The notes: generated from the sequence alone by a model not told the origin. A stretch of 64,000 nucleotides of DNA from JAWKTV01 sp041398905 (GCA_041398905.1 JAWKTV010000002.1:248001-312000); one strand, 5' to 3'; positions 1 to 8,886 are shown, counted from the stretch's first letter. A program made the numbers and translations.

Positions 1-1786
1 GTTCGCCCCGATTTCGAGCTCCGCCTGCTGGCGATTCAACACACGAACGGTCGGCAGCGACTCGACATTCGTCTCTGCAATCTGATCGATGCGGGCGAGC
101 AACTCGCGGGGAGACCCGGCGAACCAGGTGGACTCCCCGGTGCAGCCGTCCGTCGAACCCTGTTGCCTGCGGCCCTGCCGCGGCGCACACAGCCCTTCCG
201 CCTCGAGCGTGGCCAGGATGTTCGTGCGAGTCCGCTCGTTCCAGCGGACGGTCGTGATGACCGCGTCGATTTCGATCTGCTCGGGGGGCAGATCGACTTC
301 GGTCAGCAACGACTCCACCTGGGACACGACGTGGGGATAGTCGACGACCAGCAGGGCGTCCGCCTGTACGAGTCCCCCTTCGTCGCCAGCGGTCGCGGTG
401 ATCGACGTCGTGCCGGTGCCGGGTGTCAGCAGGCATTGCACCAGTGGAGCGACTTCGCTCGCGGCGAGATAGCGAGGTCTGAGGACGCGGGCGATCGTTT
501 GCTCGGCGGCTCGCCGTCGCTCGGCGGCGGCATCTGACGGCACCACCAGCAGCAGTTCCCCATCGGGAACGACATCACAGCCGAGCGAATGCGCTACCGC
601 CTGCAGCACTTCCTCCATCGAGGCACTGGCAAGGGCCAGGTCAATCTTTCCGCTCACTTGCGAGCCGAGCACGATGTTCCAGCGTCCAAGTTCCCCCAGC
701 CTGCGGACCACTTCGCCCGGGTTCGCCTGTCGCATGTTGACGACAAATCGCGTTCCGTCGCCGGCAAGCGGCAAGAATTCAATCAGACTTCCATCGTTCA
801 CCGGCTCAGCGGCGGACTCCGCTTCCGCAGCGGCGTCGGTCGCCGCCTGCTGCTCGGACATCGCGGTCAGTTGCTCGGAGACGACGGCCCGCAGCTCTTC
901 ACGCAGCTTGTCGAACCGGCTTTCCTCCTCGATTTGACGCAGCTTCCGCTCCAGCGCAGCGGCTTCGGTCAGCGTCCGCTGCTGCGATTCCTCGGTCATC
1001 CGCCGCATCTCGGTCCTGAGCAGCGACAGCTCGCTTGTCAGCTCGCGCAGGTGCTGGACCGTCTCAGCGGTGGCGGGAGCGGAAGTCGTCGCCGGGGCGT
1101 TTGCCGCTGTATCAGCGTGATTGGCATCGCCCGCGGTCGCTGGGGCACCATTGTTGGCGGGATCACCTGGGAACGGCGGTGCCGGGGCGGTTGGGCCAGG
1201 CTGAACCTCGGGCGGCAGATCACCCGGAGCGAGTTCCGCGGAGGGCGACCGCTGCGCAACCTGCCAGTCTGTTCGGCTGGCCCACTCCGCCGTGAGGTAC
1301 TCCGGCGGTGGGGGCAGCTCTTCGTATCCGCGGCGCCGGGGGTAGGTCGTCGTGTTCGCCCCAACCGTGCGGGTCGAAAGCGATCCAGTGCCGAGTGGTG
1401 CGTCGGCAATCACTGCGAGCAGCGACGGAGCCGTCGGAGCCGGCACGACTTCGGTCAGCGGCAGATTGCTGACACTCCTCCATTCTTCGTGAAGCTGTGG
1501 TGGCGGGACGAGTTGCGGTCGACCGCCGGACACAATCGAGTCCAGGTTCGGCTCACCGGGGGGCACACTGGCGGTGCGGGCGAAGTCTGAGTCACGAGCG
1601 GCTGGTCGGCCCGGCTCAACTTGGTTGGCGGTCGCCGCCGCCAGCGGCATGACGGCTGCTCGGTCGGTGCTCTGGAGTGCAAGTTGCGTCGGTCGCAACG
1701 GCTGGATCGTCAGCGACATCACCCCCAGCAGAATCAGGGCGAAGCTGAGAACCCAGAACGCTTTTTTGCAGCGGGCGACGCCTCAT
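1..1786 (-). CDS. Secretin (GspD/PilQ-like), 5' part only, one frameshift near the start
   Basis: Partial gene that runs off the left edge, so its 3' end and the membrane-pore beta domain are outside the window. One frame stays open on the minus strand from 1782 down to 1. It encodes a membrane segment (AFWVLSFALILLG), a long Pro/Ala-rich linker with a charged coiled coil (near 900-1050), then an STN-type secretin N-domain (FVVNMRQANPGEVVRRLGEL, near 690-750) and an N1-like ring domain (VVDYPHVVSQVESLLTEVDL, near 300-350). The last residues in the window, VLNRQQAELEIG, match the start of the secretin core. The best start is the ATG at 1784-1786, giving MRRRPLQK, but that frame joins the long one only by a one-base shift in the A6/T6 run at 1762-1767. 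Secretins form outer-membrane pores for type II secretion or type IV pili. Family assignment is firm; the exact system is not. Confidence 0.82.
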
Positions 1787-2210
1787 GCGGGCCTGTGCCG
1801 ATGCGATGCGAATCGCGGTAGTGCGGGATCGAGGCGGCGGTTTCCGGCTGCGACCCCTGGGGTGCGCAGCCTCGCCGGATCAGTCCGGAGAGCCTCCAGC
1901 CTCGTTATCGTCGCGGCAGCGGCGACGACTGGCGTCAAACTCGGAAGAATCGGTAAAGCCTTCCCAGTTTACCCGTTCCAGTGAGTAAAAAAGGAAAAGC
2001 GCGGCAAGGTCCCCTCAAAGCTCCCAGCTTTCCTTGCCGCGCTCCCGGATGTCAGATCGAACGTCAAGCCCAGAGCAGGGCCGAGTCCGATGTTGAGCAC
2101 GACGAACGAGTTGTGACAGCGGTTCACCGCTCGGCTCGTCGCGTCAGGTGAACGCTGAAACATAGGTTGGCCGCCGCGCGTGTCAAACGGAATCTCGGCA
2201 AGTTGCCGAT
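1787..2210. other. Intergenic region with a terminator, otherwise empty
   Basis: Lies upstream of the secretin gene and downstream of the ketoacyl synthase, both on the minus strand. It holds one clear hairpin terminator (listed separately). Nothing else with coding character or a recognised RNA is visible; short open frames here run through the terminator hairpin and look spurious. The secretin promoter should lie between about 1790 and 1985, but I cannot pick out convincing -35/-10 boxes. Confidence 0.5.
1986..2043 (-). terminator. Rho-independent terminator after the ketoacyl synthase gene
   Basis: A 12-bp perfect stem pairs 1998-2009 with 2032-2043 (core gcgcggcaagg/ccttgccgcgc). Inside it is a second stem, aaagct/agcttt, with a CCC loop. 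Read on the minus strand the hairpin is followed by a T-rich tract (complement of the A-rich run at 1986-1998). It lies about 170 nt beyond the stop of the minus-strand ketoacyl synthase gene. This is the only hairpin in the window that I found with a proper U-tract. Confidence 0.72.
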
Positions 2211-3545
2211 TCAGTTGCCGTTCGTGCGCCGCAGCACCGCCGCCGCCAGATGCCCCCCAAACCCGAGCGACAACTTCAGCAGATGCGCGGCGGGTCGCGA
2301 GGTCGCCTGCGCGTGATCCAATGGGATCGCCAGTTCCGGATCGGGGTTGTCACAATTGACGGTCGGCGGAGCGATCTGATCGCGAAGGGCGTGCAGACCG
2401 ATGACGGTCTCCACACTCCCCGCCGCTCCCAACAGGTGACCACAGCTTCCTTTGATGCCGAAACAGGCTGCGGCGTCGAGGGCCGGGCCGAGCGCTTGTC
2501 TCAGCCCGCGGGCTTCGTAACGGTCATTCATCTCCGTGCCGGTTCCATGCAGAGATACGAGGTCGACATCGGCTGGTCGAATCGCACAGCGGATCAGCAG
2601 GTCGGCAATCAATCGAGACAGGCGGCGGGGATCCTCAGGCAGCACGGTGATGCCAGCCGGGTCCGAGCGGAACAGGCCGTCGACCCACTCCGCGTGAATT
2701 GGCGCCCCTCGGGCGATCGCATGCTCCCAACGCTCAAGCACCAGCACTCCCGCACCTTCTCCCGGCAGGAAGCCCCGCCGGTTCAGGTCGAAGGGACGAC
2801 ACGCCAACTCCGGGTGATCGTCGACCGCCGCCAGCACTCCCAGCCGCCGAAAAGACGCCAGCACCGCCAGCAGCAGCGACGCGTCGCTGCTCCCCGCGAC
2901 CGCGACGTCGCACGCCCCTTCGCGGATCAACGCCGCTCCGCGGATCATCGCCATCAAACCGGTCGCGCACGCCGCCACCGGCGACAGACTGGGACCGCAC
3001 CAGCCATAGTGCGCCGCGATCGATCGGGCCGCACAGTCGGGGGGGAGTTGACCCCAAATGTCCTGCGGCCGGGCGAGTAAGGGATCGACCGACGCGACAA
3101 CGTTGGCAAACGACGCCAGTCCCCCTTTGCTGGTCCCGATGACGGTCGCGACCCGCGCGGGGTCGACGGCATTCGCTCCCAGCCGGGATGCCTCAACCGC
3201 TTCCGCCACGGCCGTATGGGCATAACGGACCACCGGATCGGTCGGCGACACCATGCAGCGCGCGACGTCAGCATCGTCCGCCGGGACGCGGCCGCCGGCC
3301 CACCGCCGCCATTCGAGAGGCCAGTCGCCGGGGGGCGTCCAACCCGTCGGCAGCAGGGCCTCCAGAGGTAACGTATGCATCGCCCGGCGTCCGCATCGAA
3401 CGCCATTCCAACTGGCGAAGGCGGAGCCGCCGTGCGGAGTGACCGCGCCGAAGCCGGTGACCGCGATGCGGGTCGCCCCGCGCGTCCGCCCTCCGATCGT
3501 GTCCGTCATACGATATTCGGCCGCAGGCTGGCGGTTGTCGTCCAT
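2211..3545 (-). CDS. Beta-ketoacyl-ACP synthase family protein (KAS I/II type)
   Basis: 444-residue thiolase-fold condensing enzyme, which would extend an acyl chain by decarboxylative condensation with malonyl-ACP. The full catalytic set is visible: Cys193 in AACATGLMA, His333 in LHGTGTEMND, and Lys365 and His370 in KGSCGHLLGAAG. The N-terminal part begins IAVTGFGAVTPHG, as in FabF. The first 11 residues may be extra, because a second Met (MTDTIGG) lies at 3512. It is the last gene of a minus-strand run with the small membrane protein and the HYExAFE protein. It is divergent from, and clearly separate from, the fabF in the neighbouring plus-strand cluster; the two share little sequence outside the motifs. 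It could serve a special acyl chain rather than bulk synthesis, but that is inference. Confidence 0.9.
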   Translation of the reverse strand: MDDNRQPAAEYRMTDTIGGRTRGATRIAVTGFGAVTPHGGSAFASWNGVRCGRRAMHTLPLEALLPTGWTPPGDWPLEWRRWAGGRVPADDADVARCMVSPTDPVVRYAHTAVAEAVEASRLGANAVDPARVATVIGTSKGGLASFANVVASVDPLLARPQDIWGQLPPDCAARSIAAHYGWCGPSLSPVAACATGLMAMIRGAALIREGACDVAVAGSSDASLLLAVLASFRRLGVLAAVDDHPELACRPFDLNRRGFLPGEGAGVLVLERWEHAIARGAPIHAEWVDGLFRSDPAGITVLPEDPRRLSRLIADLLIRCAIRPADVDLVSLHGTGTEMNDRYEARGLRQALGPALDAAACFGIKGSCGHLLGAAGSVETVIGLHALRDQIAPPTVNCDNPDPELAIPLDHAQATSRPAAHLLKLSLGFGGHLAAAVLRRTNGN

Positions 3546-3564
3546 CGTCGTCGCAGGGCCGCCT

Positions 3565-3807
3565 TCAGTTGCGCCGCGCGGAACGGCAGACGGCGAACAC
3601 GGCGATGCCGACCACGATCGCCACGATCGTCCACTCCAGGTACAAGCCGGACGTGTCCTGGGTGACTGTCACGCCCGCCGGCGGAGCCTCCCCGCCAGTG
3701 GGAGCGGGAATGCTCTCCTGCGCCGCGACTCGCGCCCCGCCCAGGGCACCGCATAACGCCAATGCCACGAGCAGGGGCAGCGATCGGGAACGAAGCGAAC
3801 TCAACAT
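3565..3807 (-). CDS. Small exported membrane protein, unknown function
   Basis: 80 residues. It has a signal peptide (SLPLLVALALCGALGGARVAAQ), a short Pro/Gly-rich extracytoplasmic stretch, one transmembrane helix (WTIVAIVVGIAVFAVC) and a short basic tail (RSARRN). The predicted topology is outside N-terminus, inside C-terminus after signal cleavage. Its start overlaps the end of the HYExAFE gene by 7 nt and it stops about 20 nt before the ketoacyl synthase, so it sits in the middle of a translationally coupled run. I recognise no family. The signal peptide, helix and gene spacing make it believable as a real gene. Confidence 0.68.
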   Translation of the reverse strand: MLSSLRSRSLPLLVALALCGALGGARVAAQESIPAPTGGEAPPAGVTVTQDTSGLYLEWTIVAIVVGIAVFAVCRSARRN

Positions 3808-4364
3808 GCCGCCACCTGCAAGGATTCGGAAGCCAACGAAACGTCACTCGGCCCCAGCAGGTCCGACAGCGGGCAGCGGAGTCGCCGGTAGGCCGCCGCC
3901 GGCAGTGTGACGGTGTCCCAACTTCGGGACCGGGTTGTCATCTCAGCGGCGAATTCGTCCGCCCACACCGCGTAGAACGCATACTCGCGGTCGCGGAATC
4001 GCCACAAGGCCTCGGCGTCCGCATGAGGCCATTGCCCTCCCTGCACGTCGTAGGTGAACAGCAGCACCGATCGAAATCCGGCTCCGAACACCGTCTGCCA
4101 GCGGAGCAGGCTGTCGAGATCGTCGCGGGTCGCCCAGTTCTCCCAGCGGTGCCCCCCCGGTCGGCCGGCTGTCGGAAATCGCCGCCCCTTGACGTCGACC
4201 AGCAGATTCTCGCCACCCGCGGCGTAGACGACAAAGTCAAAGGACTTCAGCGAGGCGTCGGCGAGCAGCGCGCGACGTGACTCGTCCACCGCGACATAAG
4301 GCAACCGCTGCGCGCGGAGCCACGCCTCGAAGGCGGCGTCGTAATGATTGCTGCGAATCGCCAT
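3801..4364 (-). CDS. HYExAFE-family protein (planctomycete-specific)
   Basis: 187 residues from the ATG at 4362-4364. The N-terminus reads NHYDAAFEAWLR, which fits the HYExAFE signature that names this family, known essentially from planctomycetes. Further in are FDFVVYAAGGENLLVDVKGR and RDREYAFYAVWADEF; the first has the look of a nuclease-like fold strand with an Asp-Val-Lys motif (D-x-K), as in PD-(D/E)XK proteins. That nuclease reading is inference. The frame stays open upstream to 5378, but that stretch lies opposite fabZ and lacks family similarity, so I use the internal start. It is first in a minus-strand run with the small membrane protein and the ketoacyl synthase. Confidence 0.83.
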   Translation of the reverse strand: MAIRSNHYDAAFEAWLRAQRLPYVAVDESRRALLADASLKSFDFVVYAAGGENLLVDVKGRRFPTAGRPGGHRWENWATRDDLDSLLRWQTVFGAGFRSVLLFTYDVQGGQWPHADAEALWRFRDREYAFYAVWADEFAAEMTTRSRSWDTVTLPAAAYRRLRCPLSDLLGPSDVSLASESLQVAAC

Positions 4365-4700
4365 CAGGCACCTCGGGCCGAAATCGCCGAACCCCCGCAG
4401 TATCGTGCGTCGGAACGTCAGACTCAAGAGTGACCCCGCCCTTCTTCTACTGCTGCACCGCGATACCCCCCGCCCCCGCTGGCGAGTCCGCAATGTCATT
4501 CGACTTGGCCGCCGGAGCTTGGACGCGAGTTTGACACTCACCCAGCGACGGGTCTCCGCCGCGGCCCGCTCCCCCGGTGCCGGTCGGCCAAGGTCACATT
4601 TGAGGAGTTCCCGGTTCGGACCTATAGTGCAGTCGCGACCACGCGATGCAGATCGGTATGCCGCGTCGAGCGCCTTTGAAATCAAGGCGGGAGTAAGCCT
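4365..4700. other. Divergent promoter region between the HYExAFE gene and fabZ
   Basis: 336 nt between two divergent transcription units. The plus-strand promoter at 4600-4628 is the only convincing element. No gene or RNA is visible. A second TTGACA-like hexamer near 4531 on the plus strand has no -10 partner at a suitable distance. Confidence 0.5.
4600..4628 (+). promoter_or_regulatory. Sigma-70-type promoter for the fab cluster
   Basis: -35 TTGAGG at 4600-4605, a spacer of exactly 17 nt, and -10 TATAGT at 4623-4628. It lies about 72 nt upstream of the fabZ start. It is the best-formed promoter I can see in the window. Confidence 0.6.
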
Positions 4701-5189
4701 GTGAAGTTCTGTCTCATTGACCGGATTGTCGAACTCGAGTCCGGCACGTCGGTCAAGGCCCTCAAGAACCTGTCGATGGCCGAGGAGTATCTGCAGGATC
4801 ACTTCCCCGGGTTCCCCGTCATGCCGGGTGTCATGCAGATCGAGGCGCTGGTGCAGACCTCCGCCTGGCTGATGCGCGAGGCGGAGCAGTTTCGCTACAG
4901 CGCCGTCCTGCTGAAAGAGGTCAAAGCCGTCCGGTTCAACAGCTTCGTCCCGCCGGGCAAGACCCTCGAGATCACCTCGCAGGTCCACAAGCGGGAAGAG
5001 CGATTCTGGACGTTCAAGGCACAGGGGACGATGGACGGGACATCGACCGTCAACGCGCGGATTACGCTGGAGCAGTTCAATCTCTCGGACGAGAACCCCA
5101 ACTTCGCCCGCTCGGATGAGTTGCGGATCGAGAAACTCAGGCAGCAGTTCTCGACCCTGTGGCGGCCAACGGCCACGCAGGCCAGTTGA
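4701..5189 (+). CDS. fabZ: 3-hydroxyacyl-ACP dehydratase, FabZ-type (first copy)
   Basis: 162-residue hotdog-fold dehydratase that removes water from 3-hydroxyacyl-ACP to give trans-2-enoyl-ACP. The signature HFPGFPVMPGVMQIEALVQT carries the catalytic His34 and Glu48. Length is near the usual 145-160, with a slightly longer C-terminus. First gene of the plus-strand fab cluster, preceded by the promoter at 4600-4628. It is clearly a paralogue of the second dehydratase in the cluster (6956-7441): both start with a similar IDR-x-x-E-x-ESG block. FabA-like isomerase activity cannot be ruled out from sequence. Confidence 0.9.
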   Translation: MKFCLIDRIVELESGTSVKALKNLSMAEEYLQDHFPGFPVMPGVMQIEALVQTSAWLMREAEQFRYSAVLLKEVKAVRFNSFVPPGKTLEITSQVHKREERFWTFKAQGTMDGTSTVNARITLEQFNLSDENPNFARSDELRIEKLRQQFSTLWRPTATQAS

Positions 5190-5232
5190 CATTCCGCGGC
5201 GGTTGCGACAGAGTTGCCCGTTTGGCGGCCAG

Positions 5233-5273
5233 AGCCGGTAGCGGCTCGTCAGGCAGTTCCCCAGCGAACTGCC
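5233..5273 (+). other. Two small hairpins between fabZ and fabG
   Basis: A 5-bp stem (agccg/cggct) at 5233-5246 is followed by an 8-bp stem (ggcagttc/gaactgcc) at 5252-5273. Neither is followed by a T-run. They may stabilise or partly terminate the fabZ transcript. The rest of the 257-nt gap shows nothing I recognise. Confidence 0.3.
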
Positions 5274-5446
5274 ACGGCGGGGCTTCCCAATAACTGGGCG
5301 TCGCCGCCGAAGCACCTCGCTGTGTGCCGAGGCGACAGCGTCCATCAATCGCGGAGGCCCGGTGCGGGGCGACCGCAAATGAGTCTGTGAGCGTCACGAA
5401 TTCCCCGCGGCAGCGGGGGTCCATGGAAATTTTCCGGGAGTATGAG

Positions 5447-6208
5447 ATGAGCTTGGAAGGTCGCGTCGCATTGGTGACCGGAGGCAGCCGCGGAATCGGT
5501 AGAGCCGTCGTCGAGAAACTCGCTTCACAGGGGGCCAAAGTCGCATTCGTGTACCGCTCGAACGAAGCGGCCGCCAACGAAGTCGTCGAGAAGCTCAAGG
5601 CCGAAGGCCGCGAGGTCGCCGCCTATCAGGCCGATGTCGCCAAGAAAGACGAGGTCGACGTGGTCGTCGAGAAGGTCGTGGAAAGCTGGGGACGCCTGGA
5701 TATTCTGGTCAACAATGCGGGCATCACCAAGGATGGCCTGCTGGCGATGATGGAGCCCAGCGCATGGCAGGCGGTCATCGACACAAACCTGACCAGCGTC
5801 TACAACTTCTGTCAGGCGGCCATGCGGCCGATGATGTCCCAGCGATACGGCCGAATCGTCAACCTGTCCAGCGTCGCGGCAGAGTTTGGCAATCAGGGGC
5901 AGGTCAACTACGCCGCCAGCAAGGGAGGCATTCAGGGTCTCACGCGGTGCCTGGCGACGGAGGTTGGTCGGCGGAACATCACCGTAAATGCTGTCGCACC
6001 AGGTTTTATCGAAACTGATATGACGGAGGCCGTGCGGCAATTGGCCGGTTCCAAGTTCGATGAGGTCAAGAAGGGGATTGCACTTCGCCGATTAGGCCAA
6101 CCGGATGACATCGCCGCGGCGGTTGCGTTCCTGGCCAGCGACGAGGCCGGTTACATCACCGGTCACGTCCTGACGGTCGACGGCGGGCTGACCCTCGGCG
6201 GATTCTAG
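5447..6208 (+). CDS. fabG: 3-oxoacyl-ACP reductase FabG
   Basis: 253-residue short-chain dehydrogenase that reduces 3-oxoacyl-ACP with NADPH. It has TGGSRGIG at residues 11-18 (cofactor binding), NNAG at 89-92, the catalytic Ser in NLSSVAA (about 141), and the Tyr155/Lys159 pair in YAASK. The C-terminus has the usual GYITGHVLTVDGG. The ATG at 5447 is chosen because it gives the canonical MSLEGRVALVTGG start and has GGGAG 6 nt upstream. An in-frame extension upstream to 5324 has no similarity. Second gene of the fab cluster. Confidence 0.95.
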   Translation: MSLEGRVALVTGGSRGIGRAVVEKLASQGAKVAFVYRSNEAAANEVVEKLKAEGREVAAYQADVAKKDEVDVVVEKVVESWGRLDILVNNAGITKDGLLAMMEPSAWQAVIDTNLTSVYNFCQAAMRPMMSQRYGRIVNLSSVAAEFGNQGQVNYAASKGGIQGLTRCLATEVGRRNITVNAVAPGFIETDMTEAVRQLAGSKFDEVKKGIALRRLGQPDDIAAAVAFLASDEAGYITGHVLTVDGGLTLGGF

Positions 6209-6440
6209 GCGATCCCCTCGAACGGGCTTGCGGTCACTCCGGCCTGTACGATCAAATTCGCGGCAATCTCTCGTCCAGCCTGGAGGAGTGGGTCCTTAAG
6301 GGGCTGGTTCGAGTTTACGTCTGTTCGGCAGTCTGGGTCCAACCTCACCGGGGCCGACCGCTGATTTCAGGTTGGATCCGGTGAGCATTGTCAGCGGTCG
6401 CCAAGATGCGGCTGGTACTGACCCTTGGAGAGCAAGCAAG

Positions 6441-6828
6441 ATGGCCACGTCAGATGAAGTCTTCGATAAGGTCCGCGAAACGCTCGTGGATGCCCTGGGC
6501 GTCGATGACGACGAAGTCACCCCCCTCCGCGACGCTGATCGGAGACCTGGGTGCCGGTCGATCGATTTTCTCGACATCGTGTTCCGCTATCGAGAAGAGC
6601 TTCGACATCAAGATTCCCCGCGGAGAACTCTTCCCGGAGAACCTCACCTCCCGAGTCCGGCTTCGTCGCCGACGGCGTGGTGACCCCCTCCCGGTCTCGA
6701 CGAGCTCCGCAAAGCGGATGCCCCACGCCGACATCGAGAAGTTCGCCGAAGACCCCCGGCTGGAGAACATCCAGGAACTCTTCACCGTCGAAATGATCTG
6801 CAAGTTCGTCGGATCGAAGCTGAGCTAG
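6441..6828 (+). CDS. Acyl carrier protein, long variant, with several frame breaks
   Basis: Carries the growing acyl chain on a phosphopantetheine arm. The gene reads correctly only by switching among all three frames: MATSDEVFDKVRETLVDALG, then TLIGDLGA, RSIDFLDIVFR (Ser of SIDFLD is the attachment site), FDIKIPRGELFPENL, GFVADGVVT, and MPHADIEKFAEDPRLENIQE to FVGSKLS. At least five compensating one-base indels are needed within 388 nt. Each piece keeps good ACP sequence, which argues for sequence error rather than decay. The reconstructed protein is about 129 residues, against about 78 for ordinary ACP. The extra part is C-terminal, after the fourth helix region, and ends in another helix-like segment. 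It sits between fabG and the second fabZ. Confidence 0.82.
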
Positions 6829-6855
6829 TCGTTGGAACGACCCTTGATCGCGAGA

Positions 6856-6880
6856 GGCGCGCCGGCAGGACCGGCGCGTC
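6856..6880 (+). other. Hairpin after the ACP gene
   Basis: An 8-bp GC stem (cgcgccgg/ccggcgcg, extendable by a G-T and a G-C pair) with a five-base loop, 27 nt after the ACP stop. No T-run follows. Likely an mRNA 3'-end or stability structure. Confidence 0.4.
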
Positions 6881-6955
6881 ACCCGCCGTTCCTCACTTGG
6901 CTCTCCCGATTCCACCTCTCGCGAGATTCTCGCCCACCCTCGAGCGGCCATTCCC

Positions 6956-7441
6956 ATGCGCTGGTTCTGGATCGATCGCTTCATCGAATTCGAGAGCGGC
7001 AAGCGGGCGACGGCCGTCAAGAACGTCACCCTCGCTGAAGAGCACCTGCACGATCACTTCCCGGGCTTCCCCGTGATGCCCGGCTCGCTGATCATCGAAG
7101 GCATGGCCCAAACCGGCGGCATCCTGCTCGGCGAAGCCCGCCAGTTCGAGCATATCGTCGTCCTCGCCAAGGTCCCGAAGGCGACCTTTCATAGCTGGGC
7201 CATCCCCGGAGACACCCTTCACTACAAGGCCGAGCTGCAGGACATCCGTGACGAAGGCGGCATGGTCAACGTCACCGCCTCCTGCGGCGAGCGACTCGTC
7301 GCCGAAGCCGAGATCGTCTTCGCACATGTTGACCAGAGCAGCGCCGACGTCCCGGCCGGTGCCGACCAGAAGAACTTCGTCTTCGAAATGGGACTCATGA
7401 GCATCCTCGACGTCGGTAAAGTCGGCGACGGCAGCAGGTAG
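6956..7441 (+). CDS. 3-hydroxyacyl-ACP dehydratase, FabZ-type (second copy)
   Basis: 161-residue hotdog protein, paralogue of the first dehydratase. The signature HFPGFPVMPGSLIIEGMAQT keeps the catalytic His34 and Glu48, so it should be active. It differs from the first copy in the substrate-tunnel residues after Glu48 (GMAQTGGILLGEA against ALVQTSAWLMREA). It lies between the ACP and fabF. The two copies may work as a heteromer or on different chain lengths; the sequence does not settle this. The frame is intact, unlike its two neighbours. Confidence 0.88.
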   Translation: MRWFWIDRFIEFESGKRATAVKNVTLAEEHLHDHFPGFPVMPGSLIIEGMAQTGGILLGEARQFEHIVVLAKVPKATFHSWAIPGDTLHYKAELQDIRDEGGMVNVTASCGERLVAEAEIVFAHVDQSSADVPAGADQKNFVFEMGLMSILDVGKVGDGSR

Positions 7442-7546
7442 AGCGGGTCGCCCAGCCTGTTCGGGTTGCTGCCCTCCCCGCCTCCCGGGCGACGGATCCG
7501 GCGACCTTTCGACGGATCGGCGGGCCAACCTGCGCGGCGGGTCGTC

Positions 7547-7575
7547 TTCCGCTTCCTCACCCGCCCATCTAGAAT
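7547..7575 (+). promoter_or_regulatory. Possible promoter of fabF
   Basis: A TAGAAT -10-like hexamer at 7570-7575 lies 33 nt before the fabF ATG, with a weak -35-like TTCCGC at 7547-7552 (17-nt spacer). The same TAGAAT occurs 34 nt before the ppa ATG (8976-8981). The -35 is poor, so this rests mainly on the shared -10 and spacing. Confidence 0.35.
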
Positions 7576-7608
7576 GTCGGGCGTCCCGTGGTATCGAGAG
7601 CCAAAGTC

Positions 7609-8886
7609 ATGAAGCGTCGCGTCGTCGTCACCGGAATCGGTTGTGTCACCCCCGTCGGCAACAGTGTGCAGGAGATGTGGACCGCGCTGCGTGAAGGTCG
7701 CAGCGGCATCGGTCCCATCACGCATTTCGATGCCTCCAGCTTCCCCACGCAGTTCGCCGCCGAAGTCAAAGGCTTCCAGCTCGCGGATTACATCCCCAAT
7801 CCCGAACGGTTCGAATTCGCCGGGCGAAACATCCATTTCGCCATCGGTGCCGCCGCCCAGGCGGTTCAAGACTCTGGCATCCTCGACAGCGGCATCGACC
7901 CCGCGATGTTCGGCGTTTACCTCGGTGCCGGTGAAGGCCAGCAGGACTTCCAGCTGTTCATGAAGCTCATCGCCGAATCGCAGCACAACGGCGAGTTCGA
8001 TATCGAGCAGTTCACGCGCAAGGGGCTCGCGCAGTTCAACCCCAAAGTGGAGATTGAACGGGAGCCGAACATGCCCGCCGGCACCTCGCCAGCCTGTTCG
8101 ACGCCCAGGGCCGAACCTCAACAGCCTGACCGCCTGCGCCGCCTCCAGTCAGGCGATCGGCGAGGCGACGGAGATCATCCGGCTCGGCGAGGCCGACGCC
8201 ATGCTCAGCGGCGGCGCCCACAGCATGATTCACCCGTTCGGGGTGACCGGCTTCAACCTGCTGACCGCGCTCTCCACGTACAACGAAGACCCGCAGCGCG
8301 CCTCGCGTCCCTTCGATCGCAACCGTGACGGCTTCGTGCTGGGTGAAGGAGCCGGCATGCTGATTCTCGAAGAACTCGAGCACGCCAAGGCCCGCGGTGC
8401 ACAGATCTACGGCGAAATCCTCGGTTAGGGCTCCACCGGCGACGCCTACCGCATCACCGATATCCACCCCGAAGGCCGGGCGCGACCGCCTGCATCAACA
8501 TGGCCCTCAAGGACGCCGGGGTCAACAAGAGTGACATCCACTACATCAACGCCCACGGCACCAGCACCGCGGTGAACGACCGCGTCGAAACCGCCGCCAT
8601 CAAGCAGGCGCTCGGCGAGGATGCCTACAAGACCCCCGTCTCCAGCACCAAGAGCATGATGGGGCACCTCATCGCCGCCGCCGGCGGTGGAGGCGATCGT
8701 CTGCCTGCTCGCCATTCGCGACGGCATCCTCCCCCCCACCATGAACTACGAGACCCCCGACCCCGACTGCGATCTCGACTACATCCCCAACCAGACTCGC
8801 GAACAGCCCGTGACCCGCGCTCTGTCCAACAGCTTCGGCTTTGGGGGACAAAACATCTGCTGATCTTCTCGCAGTACAAAGGCTAG
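7609..8886 (+). CDS. fabF: Beta-ketoacyl-ACP synthase II (FabF), frame broken in several places
   Basis: Elongating condensing enzyme of fatty-acid synthesis. From the ATG at 7609 it reads MKRRVVVTGIGCVTPVGNSV and stays in frame to about 8080. It continues in other frames: SLTACAASSQAIGEATEIIR (active-site Cys), ASRPFDRNRDGFVLGEGAGM, INAHGTSTAVNDRVE (catalytic His), KSMMGHLIAAAGG (Lys and His), and NSFGFGGQN near the end. At least four one-base indels (near 8085, 8105, 8480, 8690), probably a fifth near 8853, and one in-frame TAG at 8426-8428 interrupt it. The TAG falls where FabF has Tyr or Phe, in the block ending GSTGDAYRIT. Total length would be about 425 residues, slightly above the usual 413. 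Last gene of the fab cluster. Confidence 0.87.

Noticed and set aside
589..1590. 333-residue open frame on the plus strand
   Set aside because: It lies opposite the secretin frame, has composition typical of an antisense shadow in GC-rich DNA, and no motif.
1969..2163. 64-residue minus-strand open frame
   Set aside because: It reads through the terminator hairpin and has no ribosome site.
6441..6828. ACP as a true pseudogene
   Set aside because: All conserved ACP blocks including SIDFLD survive across the three frames, which decay would not preserve with so many indels; neighbouring genes show the same error type.
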